Part shown: positions 30,852 through 32,127 of the stretch, in pieces
How the letters are laid out: each line of letters opens with the position of its first letter
Position numbering within the stretch: position 1 is the first letter of the stretch
The notes under the pieces: generated by a model
The model's input: only the letters and a program-made list of their open reading frames with translations
Told to the model about the DNA's origin: nothing
Databases searched by the model: none
From: an uncultured Gemmatimonadota bacterium
Lineage (GTDB): Bacteria; Gemmatimonadota; Gemmatimonadetes; Gemmatimonadales; GWC2-71-9
Assembly (NCBI GenBank): GCA_937871775.1
Contig: CALMOP010000269.1
Coordinates: 1-32,127 of the forward strand
Length of the DNA stretch: 32,127 nucleotides
Reading direction: 5' to 3'
Position numbers and translations under genes: made by a program

Positions 30852-31991
30852 TTATCGCCGGGCCGCGTCCTCAGGCAGGGCATATCTCGCCACCTGCTGC
30901 CAGCCGCCTTCCTCCCGCAGAATCAGATAGAGCCGTCCTGCCGCCCCGAAGCCGCCGATCGTCGCGCCTTTGGGCAACTGCACTGCACGGCGATCGCGGC
31001 CGTCGCGTCCCACGACGTCCCAGATCGGCACCGAGTCCGGGAACGGGCGCGGCCGCTGCAGCCAGACTTCGCCACCGACCTGGTTGGTCACTCCGGCGAC
31101 AAACGGGCCCTTCTGGTCTGCGAACGGGTAGGACAATTCGATGCCCGCCGGAGCCCCCATGAGCGCCATCTGCTGCCTTAACCGCTCCAGGAAGTAGTCC
31201 CGCTCCGCCTGGGTCACCGTCACCGGCTGGTAACTGCGCCCGGGACCGCGCCGCCAGGTCCCGTCGGGGGCGCGCCAGTCGACCGCGTTATTGGAGGCCC
31301 GGGCGACCCACAGCGCCCCGTCCGGGAGCACCCCGAAGAGGTCGCGACCGGCGAAGATGGTCGAGACGATCTTGGTCTGCTCGCCGAACTGGCCTCGGCC
31401 CCAGGGGGGAAGCTTGAGCTTGGCCACGGTGTCGGCCACCGTGTCGCCCCGACTCTGGCGAAGCACGCTGAGGCTGTCGAACGACAGCTCCTGGCCCGGC
31501 TCCAGACCGCCAAGCACCGTGCGGACGTCTTCCTTATAGGCGTTGCCCAGGTTGTCGAAGGCGGCCGCCTGGTTGCTCCCGCCCACCCCACGCCCGCCCA
31601 GTACCGCCAGGTACTCTCCCCGCTCGTTCCAGAGAGTGGTGCGTTCCGCGGCGAAATCCACGAGGGCCAGGGTGTCGCCGGCAAGGTGGACCACGAAGCC
31701 CGGCAGCTTGTGCTTGCCGGGCGCGGGGTCGTTGGGCCGGATGGTATCGGCGTGCTCCCCGATCAGAGTGACCGCGTCGGTGCCGAAGTCGGCGATCAGG
31801 AAGGTCTTGTCCTTGATCTCCGCCAGCGCTACTCGGCCATCCGTCAGCTCCACCACATTGCTGACCTGCTGAAAGTGCCGGCTGAGGACCGTGTCGCGGT
31901 GGTCCAGCACCAGGAGCGAGGAGCGGGCCTCGCGGCAGGCCGCGGTGAGGACCGCGCCCAGCAGGAGCAGGTCGAGACGCCGACCGGACAT
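30852..31991 (-). CDS. Propeller-like lipoprotein of unknown function
   Basis: 379-aa protein with a lipoprotein signal (basic MSGRR, hydrophobic core, LTAAC with Cys19). The mature part reads as successive four-stranded beta blades (LVLDHRDTVLSRHF, VVELTDGRVALAEI, LVDFAAERTTLWN, FGVLPDGALWVA, AAGRLYLILRE), probably a six-bladed propeller of NHL/6-bladed type. No catalytic signature is recognised. Relatives often sit beside transport or regulatory genes and bind ligands outside the cytoplasm. An AAAGG Shine-Dalgarno precedes the ATG by about 5 nt. It follows the partial gene at the window end by 26 nt on the same strand, and its stop faces the dehydrogenase stop 17 nt away. Confidence 0.75.
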   Translation of the reverse strand: MSGRRLDLLLLGAVLTAACREARSSLLVLDHRDTVLSRHFQQVSNVVELTDGRVALAEIKDKTFLIADFGTDAVTLIGEHADTIRPNDPAPGKHKLPGFVVHLAGDTLALVDFAAERTTLWNERGEYLAVLGGRGVGGSNQAAAFDNLGNAYKEDVRTVLGGLEPGQELSFDSLSVLRQSRGDTVADTVAKLKLPPWGRGQFGEQTKIVSTIFAGRDLFGVLPDGALWVARASNNAVDWRAPDGTWRRGPGRSYQPVTVTQAERDYFLERLRQQMALMGAPAGIELSYPFADQKGPFVAGVTNQVGGEVWLQRPRPFPDSVPIWDVVGRDGRDRRAVQLPKGATIGGFGAAGRLYLILREEGGWQQVARYALPEDAARR

Positions 31992-32017
31992 GGAAACCTT
32001 TCTACCCGCTTCGCGGG

Positions 32018-32127
32018 TCAGGCTCCGGGGGGAGCCTCGAGCTGAAAGAGCAGGAGGCGGACGCCTCCCGCGAAGGGTTCGCCGACCAGGGCATACCCGC
32101 CACCCAGGGCCAGCAGCCTGCCTAACC
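32018..32127 (-). CDS. C-terminal end of a gene continuing beyond the window
   Basis: The 35 final residues (about ALGGGYALVGEPFAGGVRLLL then FQLEAPPGA) precede a TGA at 32018-32020. The frame stays open to the window edge. The alternating small and hydrophobic residues suggest a last beta strand pair, possibly another propeller-type protein like the lipoprotein next to it. Family not identifiable. A CCCGC/GCGGG hairpin (32004-32018) overlaps the stop. Confidence 0.55.
   Translation of the reverse strand, partial: LGRLLALGGGYALVGEPFAGGVRLLLFQLEAPPGA

Noticed and set aside
32004-32018. ACCCGC/GCGGGT hairpin as a terminator between the last two genes
   Set aside because: Short stem, followed on the minus strand by A-rich sequence and the ribosome site of the next gene; more likely coincidental.

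Overview
The window is high-GC bacterial chromosome (roughly two thirds G+C by eye). I infer a Gemmatimonadota-like soil or sediment lineage. The hints are many secreted proteins whose signal peptides end in -AQ, TolB-like propellers, Big-domain proteins, CehA-type hydrolases and paired amidohydrolases. No rRNA, tRNA, CRISPR array, IS element or phage gene could be supported, so the taxonomic call stays an inference.

Layout. Positions 2-2050 (+) hold the end of a GntR/FCD regulator and a two-subunit CoA-transferase. 2117-4202 (-) holds an outer-membrane barrel and a secreted M28 peptidase. 4201-8186 (+) holds a secreted TolB-propeller/CehA hydrolase fusion and an amidohydrolase. 8187-8603 holds a probable gene remnant and an inverted repeat. 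From 8604 to 26985 every gene is on the minus strand. In transcription order these are: an H1-like protein, a trypsin-like protease and an FHA membrane protein; an amidohydrolase lipoprotein and a small membrane protein; selD and a 70-aa protein; a universal stress protein and an RNase HI-like protein; a zinc-ribbon protein; a thiolase, an unknown membrane protein, a 3-hydroxyacyl-CoA dehydrogenase, a lipoprotein, a squalene/phytoene synthase and an FAD oxidase; thyX; and two ATP-grasp ligases with a GNAT acetyltransferase. 26986-27844 is a long gene-free divergent spacer. 27845-30834 (+) holds a Big/propeller protein and a zinc-type dehydrogenase. The window ends with two minus-strand genes, the last one partial.

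How the genes work together. Thiolase, 3-hydroxyacyl-CoA dehydrogenase and the CoA-transferase point to acyl-CoA degradation. Many genes are joined by 4-nt stop/start overlaps, so translational coupling is widespread.

The strongest result is that selD is a selenoprotein gene. Its true ATG is at 22342, an in-frame TGA at 22274-22276 lies at the catalytic Cys/Sec position, and a hairpin follows the TGA. The organism therefore probably decodes UGA as selenocysteine. Other items worth attention are an RNase HI homologue lacking the catalytic Glu, a tandem ATP-grasp/ATP-grasp/GNAT operon of unknown product, an H1-like/protease/FHA operon, and palindromic repeats placed directly at gene 3' ends.
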